Assembly: GCA_035535995.1 (NCBI GenBank)
Contig: DATLOZ010000023.1
Span: 151,752-215,751, forward strand
Length of the DNA: 64,000 nt
From: JANYCO01 sp035535995
Lineage (GTDB): Bacteria; Bacteroidota; Bacteroidia; Cytophagales; Cytophagaceae
Direction: 5' to 3'
The notes beneath the pieces are model-generated. The model had not been told where the DNA came from. It saw only the letters and a list, made by a program, of their open reading frames with translations, and did not search any database. This document shows, piece after piece, positions 7,702 to 16,686 of this stretch; positions within the stretch are counted from its first letter, which is position 1; each line of letters starts with the position of its first letter. Both the position numbers and the translations under genes were made by a program.

Positions 7702-8130
7702 ATGTCTTTATCAGAATATCAAAAACCTGCAGCCTGGGAAGCGCTTGGCATTATGCGGGAAGTAATATTTAAAGCCTCGCTTTCCGGCGGCAAAGGCGGG
7801 CAGCATGTAAACAAGACGAGCTCAAAAGCTGAACTCTACTGGACTCCTGCGGAATCCACGTTGCTGGATGAAACGATGAAAACTATTGTGCTCGAAAAAC
7901 TTTCCAAAGACCTTAGCCAGGAAGGTGTACTAAGACTTGTATGCGAGGAGGAAAGAAGCTTGCTGAAAAATAAAGAAAAGCTGACGGAGAAATTTTATAA
8001 ACTGCTAGCCTCTTGTTTCAAAATCAAAAAACCAAGAAAGCCAACCAAGATCCCAAAAGCAGTAAAGGCCAAAAGACTTGACAATAAAGCGCGGCGGAAG
8101 GAAGTGAAACAGAACAGGAAGAAACTATGA
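7702..8130 (+). CDS. arfB: Peptidyl-tRNA hydrolase ArfB (alternative ribosome rescue factor)
   Basis: 142 residues, the usual length for ArfB/YaeJ. The catalytic GGQ lies in SGGKGGQHVNKTSSKAEL (about 29-46), the class I release-factor motif that hydrolyses peptidyl-tRNA on stalled ribosomes. The codon-recognition domains of true release factors are absent. The basic C-terminal tail (from about 111, many Lys/Arg) is the part known to enter the empty mRNA channel. It converges with the next gene, overlapping it by six bases. A repeat element occupies the whole upstream region, so any promoter must lie in it or before it. Confidence 0.93.
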   Translation: MSLSEYQKPAAWEALGIMREVIFKASLSGGKGGQHVNKTSSKAELYWTPAESTLLDETMKTIVLEKLSKDLSQEGVLRLVCEEERSLLKNKEKLTEKFYKLLASCFKIKKPRKPTKIPKAVKAKRLDNKARRKEVKQNRKKL

Positions 8131-9024
8131 AATTTGTCTGAACCTCTTGGCTACCACCAATTCTTTCTGCCCAGGTTCATAAACATAAAATCCACTTCCT
8201 GATTTTACTCCTTTTTCTCCTGCGTTTACCATTTCTACCAGCAACGGACATGGCGCATACTTAGGATTTTTGCCCAGGCCTTCGTACAACACATTCATAA
8301 TAAATACACATACATCCAACCCGATCAAGTCTGCAAGACGTAGAGGCCCCATAGGGTGAGCCATTCCAAGCTTCATGATCTCGTCGATCTCAGCTACACC
8401 TCCTACTCCTTCGTAGAGCGCATAAACCGCCTCATTGATCATTGGCATCAATATCCTATTGGAAATAAAACCTGGCGCATCGTTTACCAGTACGGGAATT
8501 TTATCAAGTGTCTTGGTGATTGTTTTAATCGTTTCACATACTTCATCTGAAGTATCTTTCGCACGGATGATCTCTACCAACTTCATTACTGGTACGGGAT
8601 TCATAAAATGCATTCCGATCACTTTATCTTTTCTTCCCGTCACCGCTGCAATTTCATGAATGGGAATAGAAGAAGTATTGGAACTAAGAATACAATTTTT
8701 CGGAGCATAACTATCCAACTGTTTGAAAATATCCAATTTGATGGATTTGTTTTCAGTAGCTGCTTCTACTACCAATTCTGCTTTTTCTACCGCCGGCGCA
8801 AGCGAAGTGAAAGTAGCAATTCCTTTTAGTGTGCGTGCTTTATCATCTTCCGTAATACCTCCTTTGGAAACCTGACGGTCAAGATTTCCGGAAATCGTTT
8901 TGATCGCTTTCTGCAAAGCTTCTTCCGAAATATCAAACAAGGAGACCTCGTAGCCCGCTAAGGCAAAGCTGTGTGCAATGCCATTGCCCATGGTACCGGA
9001 ACCGATTACCGAAATATTTTTCAT
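8125..9024 (-). CDS. 3-hydroxybutyryl-CoA / 3-hydroxyacyl-CoA dehydrogenase
   Basis: 299 residues. The N-terminal Rossmann motif is GSGTMGNGIAHSFALAGYEV (residues 8-27). The catalytic His lies in GMHFMNPVPVMKLVEII (about 137-153), and NDAPGFISNRILMPMINEA (about 180-198) is the family signature at the domain junction. Length matches the single-function short-chain enzyme (Hbd/PaaH type), not the large fused FadB. It oxidises 3-hydroxyacyl-CoA with NAD, or reduces acetoacetyl-CoA, in the cytoplasm. Two genes further upstream on this strand (acyl-CoA ligase, E1) also handle acyl-CoA chemistry, but long inverted repeats separate them. Confidence 0.93.
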   Translation of the reverse strand: MKNISVIGSGTMGNGIAHSFALAGYEVSLFDISEEALQKAIKTISGNLDRQVSKGGITEDDKARTLKGIATFTSLAPAVEKAELVVEAATENKSIKLDIFKQLDSYAPKNCILSSNTSSIPIHEIAAVTGRKDKVIGMHFMNPVPVMKLVEIIRAKDTSDEVCETIKTITKTLDKIPVLVNDAPGFISNRILMPMINEAVYALYEGVGGVAEIDEIMKLGMAHPMGPLRLADLIGLDVCVFIMNVLYEGLGKNPKYAPCPLLVEMVNAGEKGVKSGSGFYVYEPGQKELVVAKRFRQIS

Positions 9025-9070
9025 AATGATGATTTAAAATTATTATACTAACCTATGAGCGAAGATCGGA

Positions 9071-9153
9071 TACTCAATACTGTTGCTGTTGCTCTTGCTA
9101 TCTCTACATCATAAGCAGCAGGACAGCAAGAGCAACAGCAACAGTAGTGAGTA
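9071..9153. repeat. 29-bp near-perfect inverted repeat
   Basis: The left arm (9071-9099) reads TACTCAATACTGTTGCTGTT followed by GCTCTTGCT. The right arm (9125-9153) is its reverse complement with one mismatch. The 25-base loop contains AAGCAGCAGG. There is no T tract on either strand. It lies between two minus-strand genes. The word TACTCAATACT recurs in the inverted repeat at 15414-15470. Confidence 0.85.
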
Positions 9154-9169
9154 TAATATATTTAATTAT

Positions 9170-10600
9170 TTAGTGTCTGACAATCTTCCCACTCCCTGTC
9201 GTTTCAATTTCAGATACAAAATGAATTACCTGCGGTACTTTATAGGTAGACAAACGCTGGCGGCACCAGGCGATCAACACTTCTGGCGTTACTTCTATGC
9301 CTTTGTTCAACACCACCTTTGCTTCTACGATCTCTCCCATCAGTACATGTTTGTTTCCAAAAATTTTCGATTGTGCTACTGCTTCGTGCATATTCAATAC
9401 GTTCTCCACTTCTTCCGGAAATACTTTATTACCCGAAACATTGATCATCGATTTTTCCCTACCTTCTACCTTGATCAAACCTGTATCGGTTTTGGAGGCC
9501 AGGTCTCCTGTCATGAACCAGCCTTCGTTTAATATTTCCTCTTTCGTTCTTGGCGGAGTGAGATATCCGTCAAACATACCTGGGCCTTTAATAGCAAGGC
9601 GTCCGATGTATCCTGGAGGAAGCAGGATATTGTTTTCATCTAATATTTCCACCTGGTAATCCGGAAGTGCATGCCCTACGGCTTCGGGATATTCTGTCGA
9701 TTTTTTTTGATTGATGATTGGCAAGCCGATCTCTATAATGCCATAGGCCTGCGATACATCGATCCCAAATCTTTCTTTGAACGCTACGCAAGCTTCCAGT
9801 GAAACACCTGCTGAAGTAGAGATCACCGTTTTCATCGTAGGCATTGAAACACCGCTCTGGTCGCTGGCGAGCATACGAATGTGCATGGGTGAAGCATAAA
9901 GCAAAGTGCCTTTGCAGCTATTCGCATATTCCAAAATCGTTTTCGCCATAAAATCTTTAACGATCGCGATCGCTGTGCCGTAATAAATATACAAGACGAT
10001 CGAAACCATGAAGTGATAGGCCATTGGTAATACCCATACAACAGTATCTTCCGAGCCAAGCTGCAACGCTTTGTTGGCCGCCTGGATCCGCTCTAGTACA
10101 GATTCATGGGAAACTACTACTCCTTTGGATTTCCCTGTGGTGCCAGAAGTAAACCGCACAAAAGCAGGATTTAAAATATGCGGAGCGAAAGTGCCGTTTT
10201 GAGGTACGCCTGTTTCTGCAAAGCGAAACGCACCGATCTTCATGGGCAGTTCTGCTTTTGGCGCCAGGAAGAAGAGGCTGCTTTTATCATCGATCAAAAA
10301 ATGTAATCCCGCTTCCTGCACGATCTGTTCGATCTCGGAACGTTTCATCTGATGGGAAAGCGGCATCACCGTAGCTTCGCAGCCTAACCCCGCAAAAATT
10401 CCAATGATAAACTGGCGGCTGTTGCGGGCCATTACGCCGATTGCATTTCCTTTACGCACTCCATGAGCTTTCAGACTTGCGGTCAGTTGTTCTATTTCTT
10501 CTTCTAATTCGCGAAAGGTTAGCATACCATATTCATCGTACACCGCAGGCCGGTCGCCCCATTGCGAGGATGAATGATGGATGATCTCGTAAAGATTCAT
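9170..10600 (-). CDS. AMP-forming acyl-CoA synthetase/ligase (ANL superfamily)
   Basis: 476 residues. Adenylation motifs in order: A3 P-loop FTSGTTGKSKGVVVSHE (about 150-166), A5 YGIIEIGLP (about 288-296), A7 GWFMTGDLA (about 366-374), A8 GREKSMINVSGNKVFPEEVE (about 383-402), and the catalytic Lys of A10 in TTGSGKIVRH at the very C-terminus. It activates a carboxylic acid to acyl-AMP and then probably to the CoA thioester. It is somewhat shorter than typical 500-550 residue members, but all core motifs are present. The substrate is not predictable. Neighbouring beta-oxidation-type and branched-chain-type genes suggest fatty or branched acids. Confidence 0.88.
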   Translation of the reverse strand: MNLYEIIHHSSSQWGDRPAVYDEYGMLTFRELEEEIEQLTASLKAHGVRKGNAIGVMARNSRQFIIGIFAGLGCEATVMPLSHQMKRSEIEQIVQEAGLHFLIDDKSSLFFLAPKAELPMKIGAFRFAETGVPQNGTFAPHILNPAFVRFTSGTTGKSKGVVVSHESVLERIQAANKALQLGSEDTVVWVLPMAYHFMVSIVLYIYYGTAIAIVKDFMAKTILEYANSCKGTLLYASPMHIRMLASDQSGVSMPTMKTVISTSAGVSLEACVAFKERFGIDVSQAYGIIEIGLPIINQKKSTEYPEAVGHALPDYQVEILDENNILLPPGYIGRLAIKGPGMFDGYLTPPRTKEEILNEGWFMTGDLASKTDTGLIKVEGREKSMINVSGNKVFPEEVENVLNMHEAVAQSKIFGNKHVLMGEIVEAKVVLNKGIEVTPEVLIAWCRQRLSTYKVPQVIHFVSEIETTGSGKIVRH

Positions 10601-10625
10601 GGTGAGAATTGCTTTGGCTATTTAC

Positions 10626-10690
10626 AAACCTATAAGGATTAGGCTCAAAATAATTAATAAAATATACTTCTAATAAATCCTTATAGGTTT
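10626..10690. repeat. Perfect 15-bp inverted repeat AAACCTATAAGGATT
   Basis: Left arm AAACCTATAAGGATT (10626-10640) and right arm AATCCTTATAGGTTT (10676-10690), separated by 35 AT-rich bases. On the minus strand the left arm contains TAGGTTTG (10632-10625), which matches the TAnnTTTG -7 box and could serve the ligase gene. No good TTG lies at the right distance. The core ACCTATAAGG recurs at 41276-41305. Confidence 0.75.
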
Positions 10691-10694
10691 ACCG

Positions 10695-13100
10695 TTAGTA
10701 AAGTGGTTTATATTTTTCCGGATATGCCTCGCTCATCATGGCATACACGGTATCAAAAACATCTTCCGGACTTGGTTTGGAATAATAATCACCGTCCGTT
10801 CCGTAAGCAGGTCTGTGCTCTTGCGCGCTCAGCGTTCTTGGCTCTGAATCGAGCCACTGGTAAGCATGTTGCTCTTCTACTACTTTTTGCATCATATAGG
10901 CTGAAGCTCCGCCTGGCACATCTTCATCGGCAAACAGCACACGATTTGTTTTACGGATGGAATCTACAATGGTATGATGAACATCAAAAGGTAGCAACGT
11001 CTGTACATCGATCACTTCGCACGAAATCCCCAGAGCATCAAGCTGCTCCGCTGCTTCCATTGCGATCCTGCACATGGAGCCGTAGGTTACAATGGTAAGG
11101 TCTTTCCCTTCCTTAAGAATTTCCGGCACTCCGAGTGGGATTGTAAACTCTCCGAGGTTCATCGGAAGTTTTTCTTTCAAACGATATGCATTCAATGATT
11201 CTATCAGAATAGCAGGCTCATCGCCTTTGATCAGCGTATTGTAAAATCCTGCTGCTTGTGTCATGTTGCGCGGCACTAGCAGGTGTATTCCTCTCACGCT
11301 GCCCAGGATCATACTGATCGGCGAACCTGAGTGGAACATTCCTTCCAGCCTGTGCCCCCGCGTGCGCACAATGAGCGGCGCTTTTTGTCCTCCTACCGTG
11401 CGATAATGTAAAGAAGCAAGGTCATCGGAAAGTGTCTGGATAGCGAAATAAATATAATCCAGGTATTGGATCTCGGCGATCGGGCGAAGACCTCTCATGG
11501 CCGCGCCAATTCCTTGTCCTATGATGGTAGACTCTCGGATACCGGTATCCATTACTCTTAATTTTCCGTATTTCTGTTGCAACCCCGCAAAGCCTTGGTT
11601 TACGTCTCCGATCTGTCCTACGTCTTCTCCAAGGGCAAAGATCCTTGGATCTTTTGCCAGCAAGGCGTCGAAATTGTATACCAGGATCTCTCTTCCGTCT
11701 ACTACCGGACTGTCGGCATTGTACTGAGGTTTTATTTCCGGCACTTTCAAAGCAGAGTCTTCCGATTCGCTCCAGACGTGTGAATTGAAACGTTCCTTAT
11801 TTTCTTTGGCAGCACGGTTGACCCAGTTTTTTAGTCTTGCAGCAGTATAAAGATTTTCATCGCGTACAATGCGTAAGGCTTTTTTCACCGCTTTCACAGC
11901 GTCGCTGCGAATTGGGTTGAGTGTTTTAGCGAGGGAATTTTTGATGCTAGAAATTTCTTCGGAATGTGTGCTTTCGTTAGCAACCGCGTCCAGAGCGGCG
12001 AGCGCTTCTTCATGATCAGGCATCAGGGAGTTCATGTAGGCATCCCAGGCCTCTTGTCTCGCTTTACGCGCGCGCTCCAGCGCTTCGTGTTCTATTTGAT
12101 TCAGTTCATCTTCAGAAGCAATGTTCCATTCGAGGATCCATTTTCTGAACTGTTTGTTGCAATCGTATTCTTCTTCCCAGGCCAGGCGGTCTTTAGTTTT
12201 GTAGCGTTCGTGCGAACCGGAAGTAGAGTGTCCGAAAGGTTGAGTCAGTTCTTCTACATGAAACAACACCGGTACATGCTGGAAACGCGCCAGGTTAGAA
12301 GCGTTGAAATAACCAATGCAAAGATCTTTATACGACCAGCCTTTTACTTTTACAATTTCAATTCCCCGCTCCTGCTCTTTTCTTCGGAAGCCTTCGAACA
12401 TGGATGAGATGTCCAGCTTAGTTGTTTGCAATTCCTGTGTTACTGAAATTGCATAAGCATCGTCCCAAATAGAAATGATCATCGGGATCTGTAATACACC
12501 AGCGGCATTGATGGCTTCAAAGAAAATTCCTTCCGCACAAGCTCCGTTCCCAATGGTGCCATAGGCTACTTCATTTCCATTGTTTGAAAATTGTGAAAGA
12601 GATTTCAGATCAGGATTGGCACGGTATAATTTGGAGGCAAATGCCATTCCAACCAGTCTCGGCATCTGTGCGCCGGTGGGGGAAATATCGGGAGTAGAAA
12701 TTTTAATCTTGGTAAGATCTTTCCACTGTCCATTGTTTTCCAGGTTACGGGTAGCGTAGTGACCGATCATCATCCGTCCGCCGGAATGCGGATCGTCTAT
12801 GATATCGGTATGCGCATAGAGTTGGGCAAAATATTGTTGTAAGGAAAGTTCTCCGATCGCCATCATGAAGGTTTGATCGCGGTAATAGCCGGAGCGTGAA
12901 TCTCCTGCTTGAAAAAATTTCGCCATAGCGATCTGCGCTACTTCTTTGCCGGTGCCGAAAACACCGAACTTGGCCTTCCCGCTATATACCTCTTTACGAG
13001 CAAGAGTACTTGCCTGCCTGCTTTCACAAGCCAACCTGTAATCATCCAACACTTCTTCTCGACTTACCGATAATTCAGGACTTAGTTGGTATATGCTCAC
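10695..13100 (-). CDS. 2-oxoacid dehydrogenase E1, fused alpha and beta subunits
   Basis: 801 residues. Residues about 1-380 are an E1-alpha domain whose thiamine diphosphate site is GNGACAEGIFFEAINAAG (about 192-209) with IWDDAYAIS. About 470-801 are an E1-beta domain with ALGEDVGQIGDVNQGFAGL, the TGIRESTIIGQGIG segment and a C-terminal transketolase-type domain. A helical linker joins them. Fused E1 of this kind is common in Bacteroidota and serves a branched-chain or pyruvate dehydrogenase complex with E2 and E3 encoded elsewhere. The canonical GDG...NN thiamine motif appears as GNG...DD, which I believe is usual in the fused group. E2 and E3 are not in the window. Confidence 0.9.
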   Translation of the reverse strand: MSIYQLSPELSVSREEVLDDYRLACESRQASTLARKEVYSGKAKFGVFGTGKEVAQIAMAKFFQAGDSRSGYYRDQTFMMAIGELSLQQYFAQLYAHTDIIDDPHSGGRMMIGHYATRNLENNGQWKDLTKIKISTPDISPTGAQMPRLVGMAFASKLYRANPDLKSLSQFSNNGNEVAYGTIGNGACAEGIFFEAINAAGVLQIPMIISIWDDAYAISVTQELQTTKLDISSMFEGFRRKEQERGIEIVKVKGWSYKDLCIGYFNASNLARFQHVPVLFHVEELTQPFGHSTSGSHERYKTKDRLAWEEEYDCNKQFRKWILEWNIASEDELNQIEHEALERARKARQEAWDAYMNSLMPDHEEALAALDAVANESTHSEEISSIKNSLAKTLNPIRSDAVKAVKKALRIVRDENLYTAARLKNWVNRAAKENKERFNSHVWSESEDSALKVPEIKPQYNADSPVVDGREILVYNFDALLAKDPRIFALGEDVGQIGDVNQGFAGLQQKYGKLRVMDTGIRESTIIGQGIGAAMRGLRPIAEIQYLDYIYFAIQTLSDDLASLHYRTVGGQKAPLIVRTRGHRLEGMFHSGSPISMILGSVRGIHLLVPRNMTQAAGFYNTLIKGDEPAILIESLNAYRLKEKLPMNLGEFTIPLGVPEILKEGKDLTIVTYGSMCRIAMEAAEQLDALGISCEVIDVQTLLPFDVHHTIVDSIRKTNRVLFADEDVPGGASAYMMQKVVEEQHAYQWLDSEPRTLSAQEHRPAYGTDGDYYSKPSPEDVFDTVYAMMSEAYPEKYKPLY

Positions 13101-13281
13101 GATGTTCTTTATTTTAATATTTAAACGAAAAGCCTTCTATTTCTGTTGTCTCTTCAAATCTCTATTTATCAATTATTTAAACAGTTACGAAGATTCCATT
13201 CTTCCTCTGACACAGGCTATTTGACATTCAAAAATAATAAAAACTTATCCTTATCCAATACAAAAAAAGAGATGCAAAGAA

Positions 13282-13316
13282 TTTGGAATAGAATTTGAAA
13301 CAATGTTGTATATTTG
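13282..13316 (+). promoter_or_regulatory. Promoter of the DUF1573 gene
   Basis: TTTG at 13282-13285, a 23-base spacer, and TATATTTG at 13309-13316, matching TTTG/TAnnTTTG. The start codon follows 32 bases after the -7 box. Confidence 0.6.
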
Positions 13317-13348
13317 AAAATCGTTTAGTTCGCTAAAATTTTAAAACT

Positions 13349-14161
13349 ATGCTAAAGAAAGTAATATTTACCGCGGCGATCGCGCTGTTTTTTTCTCTAA
13401 CCACTTTTGCCCAGGCTCAATTCGAGTTTCTTGAAGACAAACATGATTTCGGTACAATCAATGAAGGCGTAAATGCTACCTGGGAATTCAAATTCAAAAA
13501 TGTAGGCACCGAGCCAATCATCCTCCAGCCTACTGATGTACGGGCTTCTTGCGGCTGTACTACTCCTAGCTGGACCAAAGACACCATCAAGCCAGGCGGT
13601 ATGGGCTCTGTAAGCGCTCAATTCGGAAGTTCAGGCAGACCTGGGATCTTCAATAAAAATGTCACGGTATCATACAAAGGCGCCGTGGTAAAAATGCTTA
13701 CCATCAAAGGCGTGGTGGTAAAACCTGATACTACTAAATTCAGCGATACAGAAATTAAAAAATCTGCCCACATTTCGTTGGAAAAAAATTCTCACAACTT
13801 CGGTAAAGTAGAAAGAGGTCAGAAAGTATTGGCTAAGATCAATATCAAAAATACCGGTAAAGATTCTCTGTTCATTCTTTCAGGACAAGCGGCTTGCAGC
13901 TGTATCACTTATAAGCTGATGATGGAGAAAAAAGATAAAACTACCATGGAAGTTAAAAACGTCCCTCCGGGAAAAACTTACTTCCTTGAACTAGTATACT
14001 TCGCTTCCAGCGACGGTCCGAATACTGACATCATTACATTTACCACCAATGATAAAGCAACTCCAAGAACAGAAGTTAAACTAAGCGCTGAAGTAGTAGC
14101 TTCTCTGCAAGAGAAAAGTCCTCTGATGGAAGATAAGACTGTTGCTCCTTTCGGAAAATAA
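13349..14161 (+). CDS. Secreted protein with two DUF1573 domains
   Basis: 270 residues. A signal peptide (1-21, ending FAQAQ) precedes two immunoglobulin-like DUF1573 units. The first (about 25-130) has HDFGTINEGVNATWEFKFKN and SCGCTTPSW; the second (about 145-250) has HNFGKVERGQKVLAKINIKN and ACSCITY. These are the repeated HDFG and C-x-C marks of the family. DUF1573 proteins are abundant, periplasmic or surface-exposed in Bacteroidota; their molecular role is not established. The gene is a single unit, with its own promoter and a strong terminator. Confidence 0.92.
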   Translation: MLKKVIFTAAIALFFSLTTFAQAQFEFLEDKHDFGTINEGVNATWEFKFKNVGTEPIILQPTDVRASCGCTTPSWTKDTIKPGGMGSVSAQFGSSGRPGIFNKNVTVSYKGAVVKMLTIKGVVVKPDTTKFSDTEIKKSAHISLEKNSHNFGKVERGQKVLAKINIKNTGKDSLFILSGQAACSCITYKLMMEKKDKTTMEVKNVPPGKTYFLELVYFASSDGPNTDIITFTTNDKATPRTEVKLSAEVVASLQEKSPLMEDKTVAPFGK

Positions 14162-14192
14162 TTTTAAAAACCTTTCCACTTTCGTGGACGTT

Positions 14193-14226
14193 AAAAAACT
14201 ATCTATTCTTAGATAGTTTTTTTTTT
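14193..14226 (+). terminator. Intrinsic terminator after the DUF1573 gene
   Basis: AAAAAACTATCT pairs with AGATAGTTTTTT around a short ATTCTT loop, followed by more Ts. Confidence 0.88.
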
Positions 14227-14312
14227 GACAAAAAAGAAATGAAACGTAAGAATGGATAATTTCAGAACGTATTAATACGTTTAACTTGTAAGAACATTAA
14301 GCCAATACGAAT

Positions 14313-15398
14313 ATGATCATAGGAGTTCCCAAAGAAATAAAACCTTCCGAATTCAGGGTGGCGCTTACTCCGGGCGGAGTGGTGGAGTTGAAAAAGAACG
14401 GACATACGGTGCTTGTACAAACTGGCGCAGGCAATGGATCCGGGTATACTGACGAAGAATACAAAACGGCCGGAGCTTCTTTAATAGATTCTCCGGAAAA
14501 AATATTCCAACAGGCTGAAATGATCCTGAAAGTGAAAGAACCGTTGGAAACTGAATACAAACTCATTCGTGAAAACCAGGTAGTGTTTACTTACTTTCAT
14601 TTCGCTTCTTCCCGCATTCTTACAGAAGCAATGATCAAAAGCAACGCAGTATGTATTGCTTACGAAACAGTAGAAAAAGCCGACCGCTCGCTTCCCTTGC
14701 TCATCCCTATGTCGGAAGTAGCGGGAAGAATGTCGGTGCAGCAGGGGGCAAAATATCTTGAGAAGCATCAGGGAGGAAGAGGTGTACTGATGGGCGGAAT
14801 TCCTGGTGTACGTCCGGCACAAGTATTGGTACTGGGCGGTGGTATCGTAGGAACCAACGCCGCCAAAATGGCCGCAGGCCTGGGTGCCCAGGTGACTATC
14901 ATGGATGTAAATCTTGCAAGACTAAGACAGCTCAGTGAATTGCTTCCGGCAAATGTCACCACAGTAATGTCGAACGAATACAATATTACCGAAGCACTTA
15001 AAAACTCCGACCTTGTGATTGGTGCAGTACTGATCCCAGGAGCAAAAGCGCCTGTGCTGATCAGGAAAGAAATGCTCAAGCTTATGAAGTCTGGTTCTGT
15101 ATTGATTGACGTGGCGGTGGACCAAGGCGGATGTATTGAAACCTGTCATCCTACCACCCATGAAAATCCTACCTATGTAGTAGATGGAATTCTGCACTAC
15201 TGCGTTGCCAACATGCCTGGTGCAGTTCCTTATACTTCTACGATTGGTCTTACTAATGCCACGCTGCCTTATGTGGTGCAACTTGCCAACAAGGGTTGGG
15301 AAAAGGCAACTACTGAAAATATTGAGCTGCAGAAAGGATTAAATATTGTAAGCGGAAAGATCTTTTACAAGCCAGTGGCGGATGCGTTTGGGTTGTAG
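14313..15398 (+). CDS. ald: Alanine dehydrogenase
   Basis: 361 residues, close to the 370 of known enzymes. The N-terminal RVALTPGGVVELKKNGHTVL (about 14-33) is the AlaDH/PNT signature. Catalytic Lys and His appear in MILKVKEP and YFHFAS. The NAD site is VLGGGIVGTNAAKMAAGLGA (about 171-190), with an Asp after the second strand (IMDVN). It interconverts L-alanine and pyruvate with NAD and ammonia. The absence of a second, proton-pumping subunit and the length exclude transhydrogenase. It stands alone between the DUF1573 gene and a convergent phosphoesterase gene. Confidence 0.95.
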   Translation: MIIGVPKEIKPSEFRVALTPGGVVELKKNGHTVLVQTGAGNGSGYTDEEYKTAGASLIDSPEKIFQQAEMILKVKEPLETEYKLIRENQVVFTYFHFASSRILTEAMIKSNAVCIAYETVEKADRSLPLLIPMSEVAGRMSVQQGAKYLEKHQGGRGVLMGGIPGVRPAQVLVLGGGIVGTNAAKMAAGLGAQVTIMDVNLARLRQLSELLPANVTTVMSNEYNITEALKNSDLVIGAVLIPGAKAPVLIRKEMLKLMKSGSVLIDVAVDQGGCIETCHPTTHENPTYVVDGILHYCVANMPGAVPYTSTIGLTNATLPYVVQLANKGWEKATTENIELQKGLNIVSGKIFYKPVADAFGL

Positions 15399-15413
15399 AG
15401 AATGTCAAAGACG

Positions 15414-15470
15414 GCAGGTCGGCAAGAGCAGATAGAATATACCCTACTCAATACTCTTGCGAGCCTGCCA
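15414..15470. repeat. Inverted repeat between convergent ald and phosphoesterase genes
   Basis: Left arm GGCAGGTCGGCAAGAG (15414-15429) and right arm CTCTTGCGAGCCTGCC (15455-15470), 14 of 16 paired. The loop holds TACTCAATA, shared with the repeat at 9071-9153. The plus strand continues ACTTTTAATTTTTC, so it could also terminate ald transcripts weakly. Confidence 0.7.
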
Positions 15471-15473
15471 CTT

Positions 15474-16493
15474 TTAATTTTTCTCAAACATAATGTACAC
15501 CGGAAAATGATCACTATACCCGCCTTTATAGTCGTCTCCCATAAACGTACGATAAGGACCATTCTTTAGATCTTTGCGGTAATGCATCCAATCGGGATGA
15601 TAAACGGCAGCAGTTTTGTAGCGGTAGTATTCTTTTTGATGCGAAAAAAATCCCTGGCTTAACATAATTTGGTCAAACATATTCCAGGAATGATTGTAGT
15701 TTACCGAGCCTTCGCCAGCTTTGCTGAGATTGTAAAACGGGTTAAACAATGCTCCTTTCGCCAACCCAACAATATCCGCCTTTGCATTCAATTCGATTGA
15801 AATACTTTTATTAAAAGGCTCATCGTTGAAATCTCCCATGACAATAATTTTTGAAGAAGGTTGTTTTTGCAAGATCGAATCAATTGCCTCGCGCAACATT
15901 ATGGAAACCGCCAGGCGCTTATCTTCCGAGGCTTCCACTCCTTTTCTGCGGGAAGGCCAATGATTGATAAACAAACAGAATGTATCTTTTTGCGCTACCC
16001 CTTTTACTAATAGAATATCACGTGTATGCGATCTTATTTTCAAAAAAGAAGCCGAGTAAATTCTCGAAGAAAGTATACGAAAAGAATTTGCTTTGTACAA
16101 CAGTGCTACGTCAATCCCTCTTTCGTCAGGAGAATCGTAATGAACGATGGAATATTTTTTTGACTTCAATTCCTTACCGGCAACAAGATCTTGTAGTACT
16201 TTTTTATTCTCCACCTCTGCAAGCCCAATCAATTCAGGGCCATCAGGGTCTCCAAGCTCTGATATGACATTGGCGATGACGTTGATTTTTTTTTGGTAAC
16301 GGCTGGAATTCCAATGATATTTTCCGAAAGGTAAAAAATCGTTGTCAAGGGTATGCGGATTGTCGAGCGTGTCCATCAGGTTTTCTGTATTGTAAAAAGC
16401 AACGGTGAATTTTTGCTGCGCTTGTGCTTCCTTATAGCCTGCAATCAATAAGACCAGAAACAGAAAACGGATCAGAGAGAATAGATTAATCAT
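15474..16493 (-). CDS. Secreted endonuclease/exonuclease/phosphatase-family protein
   Basis: 339 residues from the ATG at 16493. I prefer this to 16508 because MINLFSLIRFLFLVLLIAGY begins a clean signal peptide ending AQAQ. EEP fold marks in order: FYNTENLMDT (metal-site Asn/Glu), IGLAEVENKKVLQDL, INHWPSRR (catalytic His), VMGDFNDEP (Asp/Asn pair), and SDHFPVYIMF at the C-terminus (final Asp-His). It hydrolyses a phosphodiester or phosphomonoester outside the cytoplasm; substrates in this fold range from DNA to phospholipids. It converges with ald. Confidence 0.9.
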   Translation of the reverse strand: MINLFSLIRFLFLVLLIAGYKEAQAQQKFTVAFYNTENLMDTLDNPHTLDNDFLPFGKYHWNSSRYQKKINVIANVISELGDPDGPELIGLAEVENKKVLQDLVAGKELKSKKYSIVHYDSPDERGIDVALLYKANSFRILSSRIYSASFLKIRSHTRDILLVKGVAQKDTFCLFINHWPSRRKGVEASEDKRLAVSIMLREAIDSILQKQPSSKIIVMGDFNDEPFNKSISIELNAKADIVGLAKGALFNPFYNLSKAGEGSVNYNHSWNMFDQIMLSQGFFSHQKEYYRYKTAAVYHPDWMHYRKDLKNGPYRTFMGDDYKGGYSDHFPVYIMFEKN

Positions 16494-16686
16494 TTCACAA
16501 AATAGCATAAAGACAGCAGGAAAATTGAAAGTAGAGCTAATTTGAAGTTAAAAGTTTAAACCTTGAACATCCAACTTCGTATTAAGAAAGATATTCCGCC
16601 TAATAAGCCTAAATTGTAGCCAATAAAATATTGCTTTTATGATATTTTTGAATAAATTTTGTGGTATAAACGCCACACTAAACCTT

